64,000 bases of DNA from Desulfuribacillus alkaliarsenatis (lineage in GTDB: Bacteria > Bacillota > Bacilli > Desulfuribacillales > Desulfuribacillaceae): the NCBI RefSeq assembly GCF_001730225.1, contig NZ_MIJE01000011.1, forward strand, positions 186,001 through 250,000. Direction: 5' to 3'. Below are positions 45,278 to 54,750 of the stretch, piece after piece. A program made the position numbers and the translations under genes. Position 1 is the first letter of the stretch. Each line of letters begins with the position of its first letter. The notes under the pieces are model-generated. The model saw nothing but the letters and a program-made list of their open reading frames with translations. It did no database searches and was not told the DNA's origin.

Positions 45278-45314
45278 AAAGGCCTAAGGGGAGCATATCA
45301 GATTCCCTTAGGCT
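45278..45314. terminator. Bidirectional terminator
   Basis: AAGGCCTAAGGG ... CCCTTAGGCTTT stem with A-rich and T-rich flanks between purT and the hydrogenase-like gene. Confidence 0.85.
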
Positions 45315-47243
45315 TTACTTTTGTTCATTTATATGAAAGACAGAATTACGGCCGTTTGCCTTTGCTTGATACATGGCTAAGTCGGCATCTTTTATAAAGT
45401 CTTCACTAGAATCGAGTGCGCTCGCTACTATTGTGTTAACTCCTATACTCACAGTAACGTAATCTGTAACTACTGAATAATCGTGTTTTAACCTTAAGTT
45501 TGCAATTTGCTTAAGGACTGTATTTGCTTTAGTGATAGCGCCTTTTTTATCAGTGTTTGGTAATAGTATGATAAACTCTTCTCCGCCATAGCGGGCTACG
45601 AAATCAGTAGTGCGTAATAAGCTAGAGACTAATGCACTGGCAATGTTTTTAAGGCATAAATCGCCTTGTATGTGACCATAATTATCGTTGTATTGCTTGA
45701 AGCAATCAATGTCGAGCATCATTAAAGATAGTGGTTCCTGCTCGCGAATTGAGCGGTTCCATTCACGCTCAAGCTGCTCATCAAATGCTTTTCGGTTAGG
45801 AATTTCCGTTAATGCGTCTATGCGTAACAGTTCTTCGAGTCTAGCGTTAACAATTTCTAGCTCCTCTGTTCTTTCGATAACCTTTTGTTCTAGTAATTCA
45901 TTTAATCTTTGAATCTCTCCGTATACTATTTCGTTTTCCTCATGCTCAAGGCGGCTAATCTCTAAATTATAACGGAAGCAATTTTCTTTTTGTGTATACC
46001 CGTTGAAGACCGCTTTGGCAAATGAAGTACATGACTGATAGCCACATGAATAGCAGTTTACCTTCCTGGATTTTTCATGCATTTTGTACATGCTCTTAAA
46101 GACAGTATCTAATTGCTCGGGTGTAGGCTCTGTAACTTTAACGAGGTCTGATTTATCAGTATAGCTGCGCTTGAATGAATCAAGCTTTAATTCTTGATCG
46201 AATTTATTAAAAAGGTTGTATTTTGGTTTGCCAGATGTAGTTGGCTCTTCCCACTTTTCTAAGTGCATTTTCTTGATAGCCTTTATCTGAACATCAATAT
46301 CATCTATTGGAATTGCTTTTTCTGTCCCCGTACCTATATTACAGCCATCTACACAATTTAAACAATCTACAAGCAATGGGGCCTGTTTGTTTTTTTTTAA
46401 TCTGACGCTATAGTGGTCGAGATACTTGTATAAATGTCTTGCTCCCTCAATCTGCCGTATCCAAGCTCCTGGTTTATGATACTCGACATTCTCCCGCAGG
46501 CCACCAGGTTTAGAAAATACAACTCCAAGACCTGCATCGATATCGTCGAAATGAATTTCTTCATACTCGCTTAAGTTAACCTGATACTTCTCGAGATAGC
46601 TAGTGAGTTTTTTAAATGTAACGTTGTATTGAACCATATTGTTAGTATTTGCATCTCGTATCTCTGTTAATTTAGCAATACAAGGCGAGAGAAAAGCAAT
46701 GCTGTCATTAATTTTCTTATACTCTTTTAGATAGGTAACGGTGCACATTAAAGGACTTTGGATAGCTGCAAGTTGATCTATGAGCTCAGGCTTATATTTC
46801 TCAATATAATTGACTACCACAGGACAGGGTTGGGCAATAACGGTTTCTAAATTTAATTCAGTCAGTTCTTTTATATAAGCCCATGTAGTTATATCGGCAC
46901 CAAGGCTTACGTCATATATCAAACGAACGCCTTTGGCTTTTAGAAAACCAAACAGCCTATATAGGTTTGGGATATTAAATTTTGCTGAAGGGGCAACGGT
47001 AAGAGATATTTTTTCCCCCTTAGCTAAATCGGAGAAAAATCTTTCAGTATCATCGATGTAATCTCTGGCGTTATGGTTACAAGCTATGACGCACTCGCCG
47101 CAACCTATGCAGAGGTCATGGTTAACAGAATGAACTAACTTACCTTTGTATGATACAACGGTGTTTGCGAATTCAGTCGGACATACATTTATGCACTTAT
47201 TGCAATTAACACAGCGTTCGTGATCAGTTAAAATAAGCTCCAT
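45315..47243 (-). CDS. [FeFe]-hydrogenase-like H-cluster protein fused to a diguanylate cyclase
   Basis: A 642-residue soluble protein. Two [4Fe-4S] ferredoxin motifs: CVNCNKCINVC (Cys 11,14,17,21) and CIGCGECVIAC (45,48,51,55). A hydrogenase large-subunit-like domain follows (about 70-320) with all four H-cluster Cys equivalents: C140 (AQPCP), C188 (SPCIAKLTE), C297 and C301 (CLNCVDGC). The proton-shuttle Cys of TSCCP is Pro139. Next comes a CYSCGYQSC Fe-S domain (about 410-430), a coiled coil (about 440-475), and a GGDEF domain with GGEEF and I-site RTTD. It is probably an H2 or redox sensor that sets c-di-GMP. ATG 47243 follows GGAGGTG. No maturase genes nearby. Confidence 0.88.
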   Translation of the reverse strand: MELILTDHERCVNCNKCINVCPTEFANTVVSYKGKLVHSVNHDLCIGCGECVIACNHNARDYIDDTERFFSDLAKGEKISLTVAPSAKFNIPNLYRLFGFLKAKGVRLIYDVSLGADITTWAYIKELTELNLETVIAQPCPVVVNYIEKYKPELIDQLAAIQSPLMCTVTYLKEYKKINDSIAFLSPCIAKLTEIRDANTNNMVQYNVTFKKLTSYLEKYQVNLSEYEEIHFDDIDAGLGVVFSKPGGLRENVEYHKPGAWIRQIEGARHLYKYLDHYSVRLKKNKQAPLLVDCLNCVDGCNIGTGTEKAIPIDDIDVQIKAIKKMHLEKWEEPTTSGKPKYNLFNKFDQELKLDSFKRSYTDKSDLVKVTEPTPEQLDTVFKSMYKMHEKSRKVNCYSCGYQSCTSFAKAVFNGYTQKENCFRYNLEISRLEHEENEIVYGEIQRLNELLEQKVIERTEELEIVNARLEELLRIDALTEIPNRKAFDEQLEREWNRSIREQEPLSLMMLDIDCFKQYNDNYGHIQGDLCLKNIASALVSSLLRTTDFVARYGGEEFIILLPNTDKKGAITKANTVLKQIANLRLKHDYSVVTDYVTVSIGVNTIVASALDSSEDFIKDADLAMYQAKANGRNSVFHINEQK

Positions 47244-47375
47244 CTGCACACCTCCATTTTGCAAAACATAGCAAATACATGGGAATAAATTACTATATAT
47301 CTATTATATTGTACCATTTTTATTTCAATTTAACTATAATTATTAATAACTGTTATAGTGTTTTGTTGAATGCTA

Positions 47376-47404
47376 TTTACAAAAGCTTTAATAGGTTTTA
47401 TAGT
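47376..47404 (+). promoter_or_regulatory. Promoter of potABCD
   Basis: TTTACA (47376-47381), 17-nt spacer, TATAGT (47399-47404), 41 nt before ATG 47446. Confidence 0.65.
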
Positions 47405-47445
47405 ATGCTTTGTAATGTATTTTATATATAGAAGGATGGTGTTCT

Positions 47446-48459
47446 ATGCAAACAATCATCCGTTTAGAGGCGATTGAGAAGCAGTTTGATGGCGAGGTTG
47501 TAATTCATCCGTTGGATTTATCGATATATGAAGGTGAATTCTTGACGTTATTAGGGCCAAGTGGTTGTGGAAAGACAACACTACTTCGTATGGTAGCTGG
47601 GTTTGAGCAGCCTACGAGTGGTGAGATATACCTAGATGGAATACCCCAAAAGGGTAAAGCACCGTATGAACGGGATATGAATATGGTGTTTCAGCAATAT
47701 GCTTTATTTCCGCATATGAATGTAGAAGATAATATATTATTTGGACTGAAAATTAAAAATGTACCAAAAGCCGAACAGGAAAAACGGCTTATAGAAGTGT
47801 TAAGTTATACTAAGCTAGCGAATTTTCGTAAACGCCGTCCAGCTCAGCTTTCTGGTGGACAACAACAGCGAGTGGCGATTGCTAGGGCAATTATTAATCG
47901 ACCGAAGGTCTTGCTGTTAGACGAGCCATTAGGGGCGCTAGATTACCAACTACGGAAAAGTCTACAGCTAGACTTGAAAAATCTTCAGAAAACCTTAGGT
48001 ATTACCTTCGTTTATGTTACCCATGATCAAGAAGAAGCATTGATGATGTCGGATCGGATTGTGATAGTTAACGAGGGGAAAATTGAGCAGATAGGTTCAC
48101 CGCAGGATATTTATCGGAGTCCTAAAACAACATTTGCAGCTAAATTTATTGGTGAGAATAATTTTTTTCAGCAGGGTGATTTGAGGTTTTGTGTGCGACC
48201 TGAAGATATAACGATTGAACTGGCTAATAAAAATGAAAGATCAGATAATGACCTGCAAAAACACTTATTACATAAGAAGCAAGGGTTGGTTCAAGAAATT
48301 GTGTTTACAGGTAATGTCCACAAAATCTATGTCGTTCCGAAGGATGAAGCAGATAAGAAAATCATCGTATATGATTATCATAAAGGCAAAACAAGCTGGC
48401 AAAAGAATGATGAAGTAGTGCTTTCTTGGTCCCAGGAGGATGAGGTGATGCTAAATTGA
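47446..48459 (+). CDS. potA: Spermidine/putrescine ABC importer ATPase
   Basis: A 337-residue ATPase: Walker [10 protein letters not shown] (about 38-46), Q-loop [10 protein letters not shown], signature [15 protein letters not shown], Walker [13 protein letters not shown]-loop VTHDQEEA; C-terminal TOBE regulatory domain with CVRPEDI. First gene of a four-gene operon in the standard potABCD order. Confidence 0.93.
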   Translation: MQTIIRLEAIEKQFDGEVVIHPLDLSIYEGEFLTLLGPSGCGKTTLLRMVAGFEQPTSGEIYLDGIPQKGKAPYERDMNMVFQQYALFPHMNVEDNILFGLKIKNVPKAEQEKRLIEVLSYTKLANFRKRRPAQLSGGQQQRVAIARAIINRPKVLLLDEPLGALDYQLRKSLQLDLKNLQKTLGITFVYVTHDQEEALMMSDRIVIVNEGKIEQIGSPQDIYRSPKTTFAAKFIGENNFFQQGDLRFCVRPEDITIELANKNERSDNDLQKHLLHKKQGLVQEIVFTGNVHKIYVVPKDEADKKIIVYDYHKGKTSWQKNDEVVLSWSQEDEVMLN

Positions 48460-49319
48460 TAGCAGTACTTATGCGAATTAGAGGCAAATTGTTAGCGTTG
48501 CCTGGGCTTTTGTGGTTAGCTTTATTTTTTGCACTGCCGTTGATATTCATGCTGATTATTTCCTTTTATCAGCGAGGAGTTTATGGTCAGTTAATTGCTG
48601 AGTTTACGATGGAGAATTACATACGCTTTTTTGAGCCGTTGTATCTTAGGATTTTGTTTGACACCTTAGTTGTTTCAGTTGCGACAACTTTAGGGACGCT
48701 CTTGCTGGCGTATCCACTTGCCTACTATATAACCCGTCTACCTAGAGCGCAGCAAATGATTTGGTTAATACTTATAATGATTCCATTTTGGATCAATTTT
48801 TTAATTCGTTCGTATGCTTGGGTAATTATTTTACGTTCCCAGGGTGTGGTAAATACGACCTTGATTAATTTAGGTATTATAGATGTACCGTTGGCACTTC
48901 TATATAACTGGGGATCAGTGATGCTTGGTATGATTTATACACTGCTGCCTTTTATGGTGCTGCCATTATACGTTTCACTGGAGAAGCTTGATGTTAGAAA
49001 GCTTGAAGCTGCACATGACTTAGGTGCAAAACCATGGCAGGCTTTTTGGCACATAACCCTACCACTGACTAAACCTGGAATACTTATAGGGTCAGTTTTA
49101 GTATTCGTATCATCACTTGGTATGTTCGTGGTACCAGATATTATGGGCGGAGCTAAATCGATGCTCTTGGGCAACGTAATTCAAAACCAGTTTCTTTCAG
49201 CACGGGACTGGCCGTTTGGAGCGGCTATTTCCATAATAATGATGATTATGTCTGCACTACTAATTGCTTTGTATTATAAGGCGATGAAATGGGAAGAGCG
49301 TCTGGAGGGGACGAAATGA
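48456..49319 (+). CDS. potB: Polyamine ABC importer permease PotB
   Basis: A 287-residue six-helix permease. EAA loop: EAAHDLGAKPWQAFWHITLPL. TTG 48456 overlaps the potA stop by 4 bp and follows GAGGTG; ATG 48471 is the alternative start. Its stop overlaps the potC start. Confidence 0.9.
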   Translation: MIAVLMRIRGKLLALPGLLWLALFFALPLIFMLIISFYQRGVYGQLIAEFTMENYIRFFEPLYLRILFDTLVVSVATTLGTLLLAYPLAYYITRLPRAQQMIWLILIMIPFWINFLIRSYAWVIILRSQGVVNTTLINLGIIDVPLALLYNWGSVMLGMIYTLLPFMVLPLYVSLEKLDVRKLEAAHDLGAKPWQAFWHITLPLTKPGILIGSVLVFVSSLGMFVVPDIMGGAKSMLLGNVIQNQFLSARDWPFGAAISIIMMIMSALLIALYYKAMKWEERLEGTK

Positions 49320-50098
49320 GGAGTTTAAGGGTCTTTTCCTATGGAATGATAATATTTATGTATTTGCCGATGCTCATCTTAGTCATATTTTCCTTCAATC
49401 AATCTAGAATAAATGCAGCCTGGACAGGATTTACCTTTGATTGGTACATATCGCTAATAAATAATCGTTATGTATTGGAGGCTTTGGGTAACAGCTTAAT
49501 AGTTGCTGTATCAACAACTATAATAGCAACTATTTTTGGTACAATGGCGGCTTACGCCTTTTATAAGTATCGATTCCGTCTGCGATTTCTGTGGAAGGCC
49601 TTGATTTATCTACCGATGTTAATACCTGAACTGCTTATGGGGCTGTCGCTGTTAATTTTGTTTTCGCAGCTACAGATTCCCTTAGGTAAACTTACACTAA
49701 TACTTGCACATGTGACATTTAGTATACCCTTTGTTTTTTTGATTGTTATGACTCGCCTAGAAGATATGGGCCGAGAGCTTGAGGAGGCAGCACAAGATTT
49801 AGGGGCAAGCCCTGCCCAGACATTTTTTAAAGTTACATTACCTGTGATTTCCCCAAGCATTATAGCTAGTATGCTGCTAGTGTTTACGTTATCATTAGAT
49901 GATTTTATCATTAGCTTCTTTGTTGCAGGGCCTAACTCTACTACTCTACCAATATACATCTACGGGATGATTAAGAGGGGTATTACGCCAGAAGTAAACG
50001 CGCTTGCAACGTTGTTAATTCTAACTACTATAATTTTAGTAGTTACAGCAGAATTTATCCGTCGCAGAGGAAATAAGAACGCAAGGAGTATATATTGA
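49316..50098 (+). CDS. potC: Polyamine ABC importer permease PotC
   Basis: A 260-residue permease with six helices and the EAA loop EAAQDLGASPAQTFFKVTLP; the SLDDFIISFFVAGP motif is characteristic of PotC. ATG 49316 overlaps the potB TGA (ATGA) and follows GGAGGGG; the upstream frame start at 49289 lies in potB. Confidence 0.92.
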   Translation: MRSLRVFSYGMIIFMYLPMLILVIFSFNQSRINAAWTGFTFDWYISLINNRYVLEALGNSLIVAVSTTIIATIFGTMAAYAFYKYRFRLRFLWKALIYLPMLIPELLMGLSLLILFSQLQIPLGKLTLILAHVTFSIPFVFLIVMTRLEDMGRELEEAAQDLGASPAQTFFKVTLPVISPSIIASMLLVFTLSLDDFIISFFVAGPNSTTLPIYIYGMIKRGITPEVNALATLLILTTIILVVTAEFIRRRGNKNARSIY

Positions 50099-50191
50099 CA
50101 CACCGTTGTATTAGGATAGGTATCATTTGATTACATAGCAATGAAATGTATATTAAGAAAATAATTAGAAAATAACAATATGAGGAGTTGG

Positions 50192-51235
50192 ATGAAAGTG
50201 AAAAAATTAGCAGTCTATGCATTTGTATTAGTATTGTCAATAGCTTTAACAGTTGGGTGTTCATCATCTAAAGATACTTTGAATATTTATAGCTGGGCAG
50301 ACAATTTTGATCCAGATGTAATTAGCGAATTCGAGAAGCGTTATGATGTACGTGTGAACTATGATGTGTTTTCTAGCAATGAAGAAATGCTAGCAAAATT
50401 GCAGGCTGGTGCCGCTCAATATGATTTAATTCAACCATCAGATTATATGGTCGAAATAATGATAGAGTTAGATATGCTGGCTGAGTTAAATCATAATAAC
50501 ATACCTAATAAGGATAATATTGTAGTGACGCTACAAAAGCCTCCTTTTGATCCAGAGAGTAGATACTCTATTATCTATACTTGGGGTGTTACAGGTATCG
50601 CCTATAACCCGAATTATGTAACTGGGCCAATCACGAGCTGGAATGATTTATGGAATGATGAATACCAAGGCCGCGTTGTTTTACTGAATGACCCTCGAGA
50701 AACTATTGGTATGGCTTTAATTAAGAATGGTTTTTCTAATAGTACACAGGATTTAAATGAGCTTGCTATAGCTGTAGAGGATTTAAAGACACTTCTGCCG
50801 AATGTATTAGCATTTGATACGGATACAATTAAGCAGAAATTTATTGCCGAAGAAGCTTGGATTGGAACTGTCTGGTCTGGAGATGCAGCATTTATATATG
50901 AAGAAAGTGAAAACGTAGAGTTTGTAGTGCCGAAGGAAGGCGCTACAGTTTGGGCTGATACCTTTGCCATTCCTAAGGGAGCAAAGAATCAAGAGCTAGC
51001 AGAGAAGTTTATTAACTTTATTATGGAGCCTGAGATAAGTGCTCAAAACTACGAATGGATTGGCTACAGTAACCCAAATCAAGCAGCTCATCAATACCAT
51101 AGTGAAGAATACTTGACAAATGAAATGATATTCTTACCAGATTCGGTGCTTAATGTGACTGAATGGTTAGTTGATGTAGGTGAAACATTAAGGGATTATG
51201 ATCGCTACTGGACGGAGCTAAGGGGCGGAAGGTAA
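50192..51235 (+). CDS. potD: Polyamine-binding lipoprotein PotD
   Basis: A 347-residue solute-binding lipoprotein: basic start, hydrophobic stretch, lipobox LTVGC. The mature part begins LNIYSWADNFDPDVISEFEK and has YDLIQPSDYMVE, TWGVTGIAYNP, WSGDAAFIYEE and DTFAIPKGAKN, matching PotD polyamine contacts. Start ATG 50192 (behind GAGGAG) or GTG 50198; the earlier ATG 50180 overlaps the ribosome site. 93 bp after potC. Confidence 0.93.
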   Translation: MKVKKLAVYAFVLVLSIALTVGCSSSKDTLNIYSWADNFDPDVISEFEKRYDVRVNYDVFSSNEEMLAKLQAGAAQYDLIQPSDYMVEIMIELDMLAELNHNNIPNKDNIVVTLQKPPFDPESRYSIIYTWGVTGIAYNPNYVTGPITSWNDLWNDEYQGRVVLLNDPRETIGMALIKNGFSNSTQDLNELAIAVEDLKTLLPNVLAFDTDTIKQKFIAEEAWIGTVWSGDAAFIYEESENVEFVVPKEGATVWADTFAIPKGAKNQELAEKFINFIMEPEISAQNYEWIGYSNPNQAAHQYHSEEYLTNEMIFLPDSVLNVTEWLVDVGETLRDYDRYWTELRGGR

Positions 51236-51236
51236 T

Positions 51237-51286
51237 AGCAGCAAGGGCAGCAGGGACAGCAAAAGCAGCAAGGACAGTAGGAATAG
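51237..51286. repeat. 27-nt-period GC-rich repeat after potD
   Basis: Two 23-nt copies of AGCAGCAAGG(G/A)CAG... at 51237-51259 and 51264-51286 (4 mismatches), starting 2 nt after the potD stop codon. Confidence 0.8.
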
Positions 51287-51303
51287 TAAGCCATAGGGTG
51301 GTG

Positions 51304-52545
51304 ATGTTGGTGGATGTAAATAAACTACTACAGATTGGCAGATTGAAAAAGTGTTCAGCTGACGAAATTGTCTTTTATGAGAATGACCAAGGGGATGAGA
51401 TGTACCTTGTGCTCCAAGGGTCAGTGGGAGTCTATAAGCATAATCTGGATGGATCTAGAATTGAATTGGCGGTACTTAGTGCAGGAGATTTCTTTGGCGA
51501 AATGTCATTAGTAGATAATCAGCCAAGGAGTGCTGATGTCCAGGCTTTAGAGGACGTAACATTGTTTGTCATTGATAATGAAAATTTAGAGAAAGTGGTA
51601 GCAACTTGTCCGGATTTAGCAGTTAAGATAATGAAGGGCATGAGCTTACGAATACGCAAGCTAAATGATAGCTATAGGGAACTATGGGACACTGCTAAAA
51701 GTCTTGAGGAAGAATCTTTAGAAGTAGATTCCACTGAACAGCGAATCGCACAAAAAATGGAGATGCTAAAGCAAAATCAAGGGTATCTTCAAGCTAAAGA
51801 AGAGCTTGCCGCTTCCGCCAAGGAGACGATTTCAAAAGAAATAGACTATGAACGTATATATGCTTCTAAGATGGATACAGAGTATCTTATAAAGTCAACT
51901 GTAGAATGCCCTGTGTGTGAACAAAATTTTGAAACAGACCGCATACGTAACACGTTATTAAAACAAGCAGGTGAGGATTGTGACTTCCGTGTGCGATATA
52001 AAGATTTTGAGCCTTATTGGTACAATATATGGGTATGTCCGCACTGTTTTTATGGGAATTTTGATCATGCATTTACAAAGGCTCATTATTTAAAAAAGAA
52101 AGAAATTGCAGGTCAAAAATATCAAATGCAATCAAAGTACTCAGTTCTAAAAAGTGGAACATTAACTTTAAAACAAGTAATAGCAAAATTTTTCCTCTGT
52201 CAGGATATATTTAATATGATTCCAAAGGAACGGTTACCATTTGCAAAGGTCTGGCTATATCTTTCTTGGATTTATGAAGATGCTGGGGATACGGAAATGT
52301 TTCAATTTGCTAACCAAATGGCGCTAGATGCATACATTGATTTTTATAGTAACGATACAGTCCAATTAGCACAAGGTCAAGAAATACGACTTTGCATGTT
52401 GATTGCGGAGTTATTTAAGAAACAGGGTAAAATTGATGAGGCAGTAAAATACCTGTACAAAGCTGTTCAGATGCGTACAGAGCCAAAGAGGGAACGGGAG
52501 CAAGCGTCTGAGCGCTTAATGGAATACAAAAACCTCAAGGAATGA
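51304..52545 (+). CDS. Cyclic-nucleotide-binding domain / DUF2225 / TPR-like protein
   Basis: A 413-residue soluble protein. Residues about 5-125 form a cNMP-binding (CRP-type) domain with GDFFGEMSLVDNQPRSADVQA (phosphate-binding cassette). A coiled segment (about 135-185) leads to a DUF2225 domain (about 195-330) with CPVCEQNF and VCPHCFYGNF zinc-finger-like pairs and FLCQDIFNM; the last 60 residues look TPR-like (FKKQGKIDEAVKYLYKAVQ). No HTH is present, so it is not a CRP regulator of the usual kind. Start ATG 51304 follows GGGTGGTG. Function unknown. Confidence 0.85.
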   Translation: MLVDVNKLLQIGRLKKCSADEIVFYENDQGDEMYLVLQGSVGVYKHNLDGSRIELAVLSAGDFFGEMSLVDNQPRSADVQALEDVTLFVIDNENLEKVVATCPDLAVKIMKGMSLRIRKLNDSYRELWDTAKSLEEESLEVDSTEQRIAQKMEMLKQNQGYLQAKEELAASAKETISKEIDYERIYASKMDTEYLIKSTVECPVCEQNFETDRIRNTLLKQAGEDCDFRVRYKDFEPYWYNIWVCPHCFYGNFDHAFTKAHYLKKKEIAGQKYQMQSKYSVLKSGTLTLKQVIAKFFLCQDIFNMIPKERLPFAKVWLYLSWIYEDAGDTEMFQFANQMALDAYIDFYSNDTVQLAQGQEIRLCMLIAELFKKQGKIDEAVKYLYKAVQMRTEPKREREQASERLMEYKNLKE

Positions 52546-52593
52546 TTAGAAAACATATGTTAATTGAAATAAGTAAGTTAAGAGGAAATTAAG

Positions 52594-53127
52594 ATGCTGA
52601 CATTCACCTATATTATTATTAAATCGATAGTGTTTTTGTTTCTATATACTCTCTTTCATTTTGCGCATGACTATGTTCGTTGGCCAATATTTGCAATATC
52701 AGAATCTATCTGGGAGCATTTAAAGATTGCGTATTACGTGGCGATATTGCTTGCGGTGGGGGAGTTGTTTGTGGTATCAGTTATTTTAGATAATACGGTC
52801 TCTGTCACAAGTCTTTTGTTTACAAGACTTATTGGGGCTTTATTAGTCGTTCCAATTATCTTTTTGTTCTTTTATTTTATGTATGCAGCCTTTGGAGTTA
52901 TTAAACATAAAGTAATTAAAGTTGTTTCTGTAGTAACTCTTACTTGGGCTGGTGGTCTGTGCGCGTACTATTTTGAAGTGCTAGCATTCCAGTACCCAAT
53001 AGAACAGAATGCCTCACCTTTAATAATACTAGTAGTGCTGGCGCTAATGCTATTATTCCTGTTTGTAAGATTTACTAAGCACATACCCAAATATCCAGTG
53101 TTTGAGGAAGTAGTTATTAAGCGATAA
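52594..53127 (+). CDS. DUF6512-like membrane protein
   Basis: A 177-residue membrane protein with about five helices. The segment SESIWEHLKIAYY between helix 1 and 2 resembles the ESVWEHLK motif of DUF6512-type proteins (assignment from memory). AAGAGGA precedes ATG 52594. Only 48 bp after the cNMP gene, so probably cotranscribed. Function unknown. Confidence 0.7.
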   Translation: MLTFTYIIIKSIVFLFLYTLFHFAHDYVRWPIFAISESIWEHLKIAYYVAILLAVGELFVVSVILDNTVSVTSLLFTRLIGALLVVPIIFLFFYFMYAAFGVIKHKVIKVVSVVTLTWAGGLCAYYFEVLAFQYPIEQNASPLIILVVLALMLLFLFVRFTKHIPKYPVFEEVVIKR

Positions 53128-53150
53128 CCTACCATAGGTAATGTAAAATA

Positions 53151-53213
53151 AAACCCCACCAGTTGTGATACAAACAAGCAATTCTTGCTGCTCACAAAGC
53201 TAGTGGGGTTTAT
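53151..53213. terminator. Bidirectional terminator
   Basis: AAACCCCACCAG ... CTAGTGGGGTTT long stem with a wide inner loop between converging genes. Confidence 0.75.
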
Positions 53214-53245
53214 TCAGTTCAAGTTAGTTCGATTTTATTTATCTA

Positions 53246-54478
53246 CTACTGAACTTCTGGTTCAAGAGATTCGAACAGCTGCATTTGCTGCTCCATGTAT
53301 TCTTCTTGAGTAATTGCATCACTAACATCTGGCAATTCGATTTCTACTCCAAAGTCATACAAATGGTATACTCCACTCATGCTCATCAACATCGATTCAG
53401 GAGCATCCTCTTGTAGCCCATCCTCTTGTGAGAACATATCTGCAAGGGCTAAGCTCATAACCATATCATAGATTAAAAAGTCAGTCGTTAAAGTCTCTTT
53501 ATTGATTAACGTTTGCTGATAAAAGTTCATGTTAATGTTTGCAAAAATTTCATCAATCATAACTGAAACTTCATCAGATTCTTCTGTTAAAAGCTCAGGT
53601 GGCATTAGGTCATCAAACATATCTTCCATAAGATTTCTAAAAGTGTCTGCACTTAATGTCGAGTTAACAACATAATATTCTATGCCATCGACTTCTACAT
53701 CATCCCCAAAGGTGTAAAAGACACCGTACTTAGTCATAAGCTCAAGGTTTTGTTGCGGGGTCATCTGCAATAAATCATTAAAGGTATCGGACATCCCTAA
53801 ATCTTCGATATTATTTACAATCCATTGTTCTTGCAGAGGCAGAATTCTTTGGTAAATAGCATTATCCTTCCAGACCATCTCTGTTACCATAGAAGTGTCC
53901 ATACCCATTAATGCAAGCTCTTCTTCAGTAAGTCCCATTTCTTCAAAGTTAATAGGCATAGTCATGGTTTGTTTCATATACATAGCAAGTGGCTCTTGAC
54001 TGAAGCTTCCTTCAATTGCTAAGGTCATCCCGTCGAATGGAAATGCATCAGCAGCATCGTTCCCTGAAATACTGATATCGATGGTACCGTCTCCAGCCAT
54101 CCTATAAGTGTTATACTCCTTTAAGACTTCCTCGGCTTTTACTACTAAATCATTAGCAGTCCATCCATCATTAGTTTCCCGCCAGGAGATATCAATAACC
54201 TTAGATTGAGCATTCCATGTTACTGTAGCGCCCTGTCCTTCAAAAAAAGCTCTTAAAGGTACATAGTTATATTCATTTACCTCAAGCCCTGGAATCTTCT
54301 TTAAAGAGTCTACATTTATGTAGGTGATATCATCTTCTAGGTAAAAATCTGCATTGTAGGATTGACCATTAAAATTAATTTGAATCTGCTGTTCAGCAGC
54401 TAAACCCGTAGGCAAAGCTGTACCTAATATAAACATGAAAATCACACAAATGCTAACTACTTTTTTAGTAAATCTCAT
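53246..54478 (-). CDS. Exported protein with stalk-like and DUF6612-like domains
   Basis: A 410-residue exported protein: signal peptide (VVSICVIFMFILGTALPTGLAA), then a Cu_amine_oxidN1-like stalk of about 75 residues (YVPLRAFFEGQGATVTWNAQS). From about residue 115 a lipoprotein-like domain (DUF6612 type, beta-rich, acidic) fills the rest. The start is behind GAGGAGGGG, about 12 nt away. It may sit at the cell surface; no partner is nearby. Confidence 0.75.
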   Translation of the reverse strand: MRFTKKVVSICVIFMFILGTALPTGLAAEQQIQINFNGQSYNADFYLEDDITYINVDSLKKIPGLEVNEYNYVPLRAFFEGQGATVTWNAQSKVIDISWRETNDGWTANDLVVKAEEVLKEYNTYRMAGDGTIDISISGNDAADAFPFDGMTLAIEGSFSQEPLAMYMKQTMTMPINFEEMGLTEEELALMGMDTSMVTEMVWKDNAIYQRILPLQEQWIVNNIEDLGMSDTFNDLLQMTPQQNLELMTKYGVFYTFGDDVEVDGIEYYVVNSTLSADTFRNLMEDMFDDLMPPELLTEESDEVSVMIDEIFANINMNFYQQTLINKETLTTDFLIYDMVMSLALADMFSQEDGLQEDAPESMLMSMSGVYHLYDFGVEIELPDVSDAITQEEYMEQQMQLFESLEPEVQ

Positions 54479-54653
54479 ATTAATTTTTTTCCCCTCCTCA
54501 TAATTTTATGGAATTATTCTTAATGCCTATGCGGGGTTATTATAACATAGACGAATGTACATATTAAGAATTTGAGTGTAATCACAAAAAAATTATAATA
54601 AATACATAATATATAATTGAAGGCAAAGCAAAGTAGTGGTAATATTAAAAAAA

Positions 54654-54669
54654 TTCACTTAATTGTGAA
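54654..54669 (+). promoter_or_regulatory. Possible operator upstream of gltB
   Basis: TTCAC-TTAATT-GTGAA inverted repeat about 85 nt before gltB. It does not match the GlnR/TnrA consensus closely; a CRP-like site is equally possible. Weak. Confidence 0.3.
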
Positions 54670-54750
54670 AAATACGTTTATTAGTAGAGTTCTAGATTAG
54701 TAGAGCTTGCTAAATGAGCAAAAATACAATGGATAGGATGGTAACAAAAC

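Noticed and set aside
45315-47243. Functional H2-producing or uptake hydrogenase
   Set aside because: The proton-transfer Cys is replaced by Pro139, several H-cluster loop residues differ and the protein ends in a signalling domain; a sensor is more likely.
51237-51286. Small gene or peptide in the potD-cNMP gap
   Set aside because: No start with a ribosome site; the sequence is a direct repeat of a GC-richer unit.
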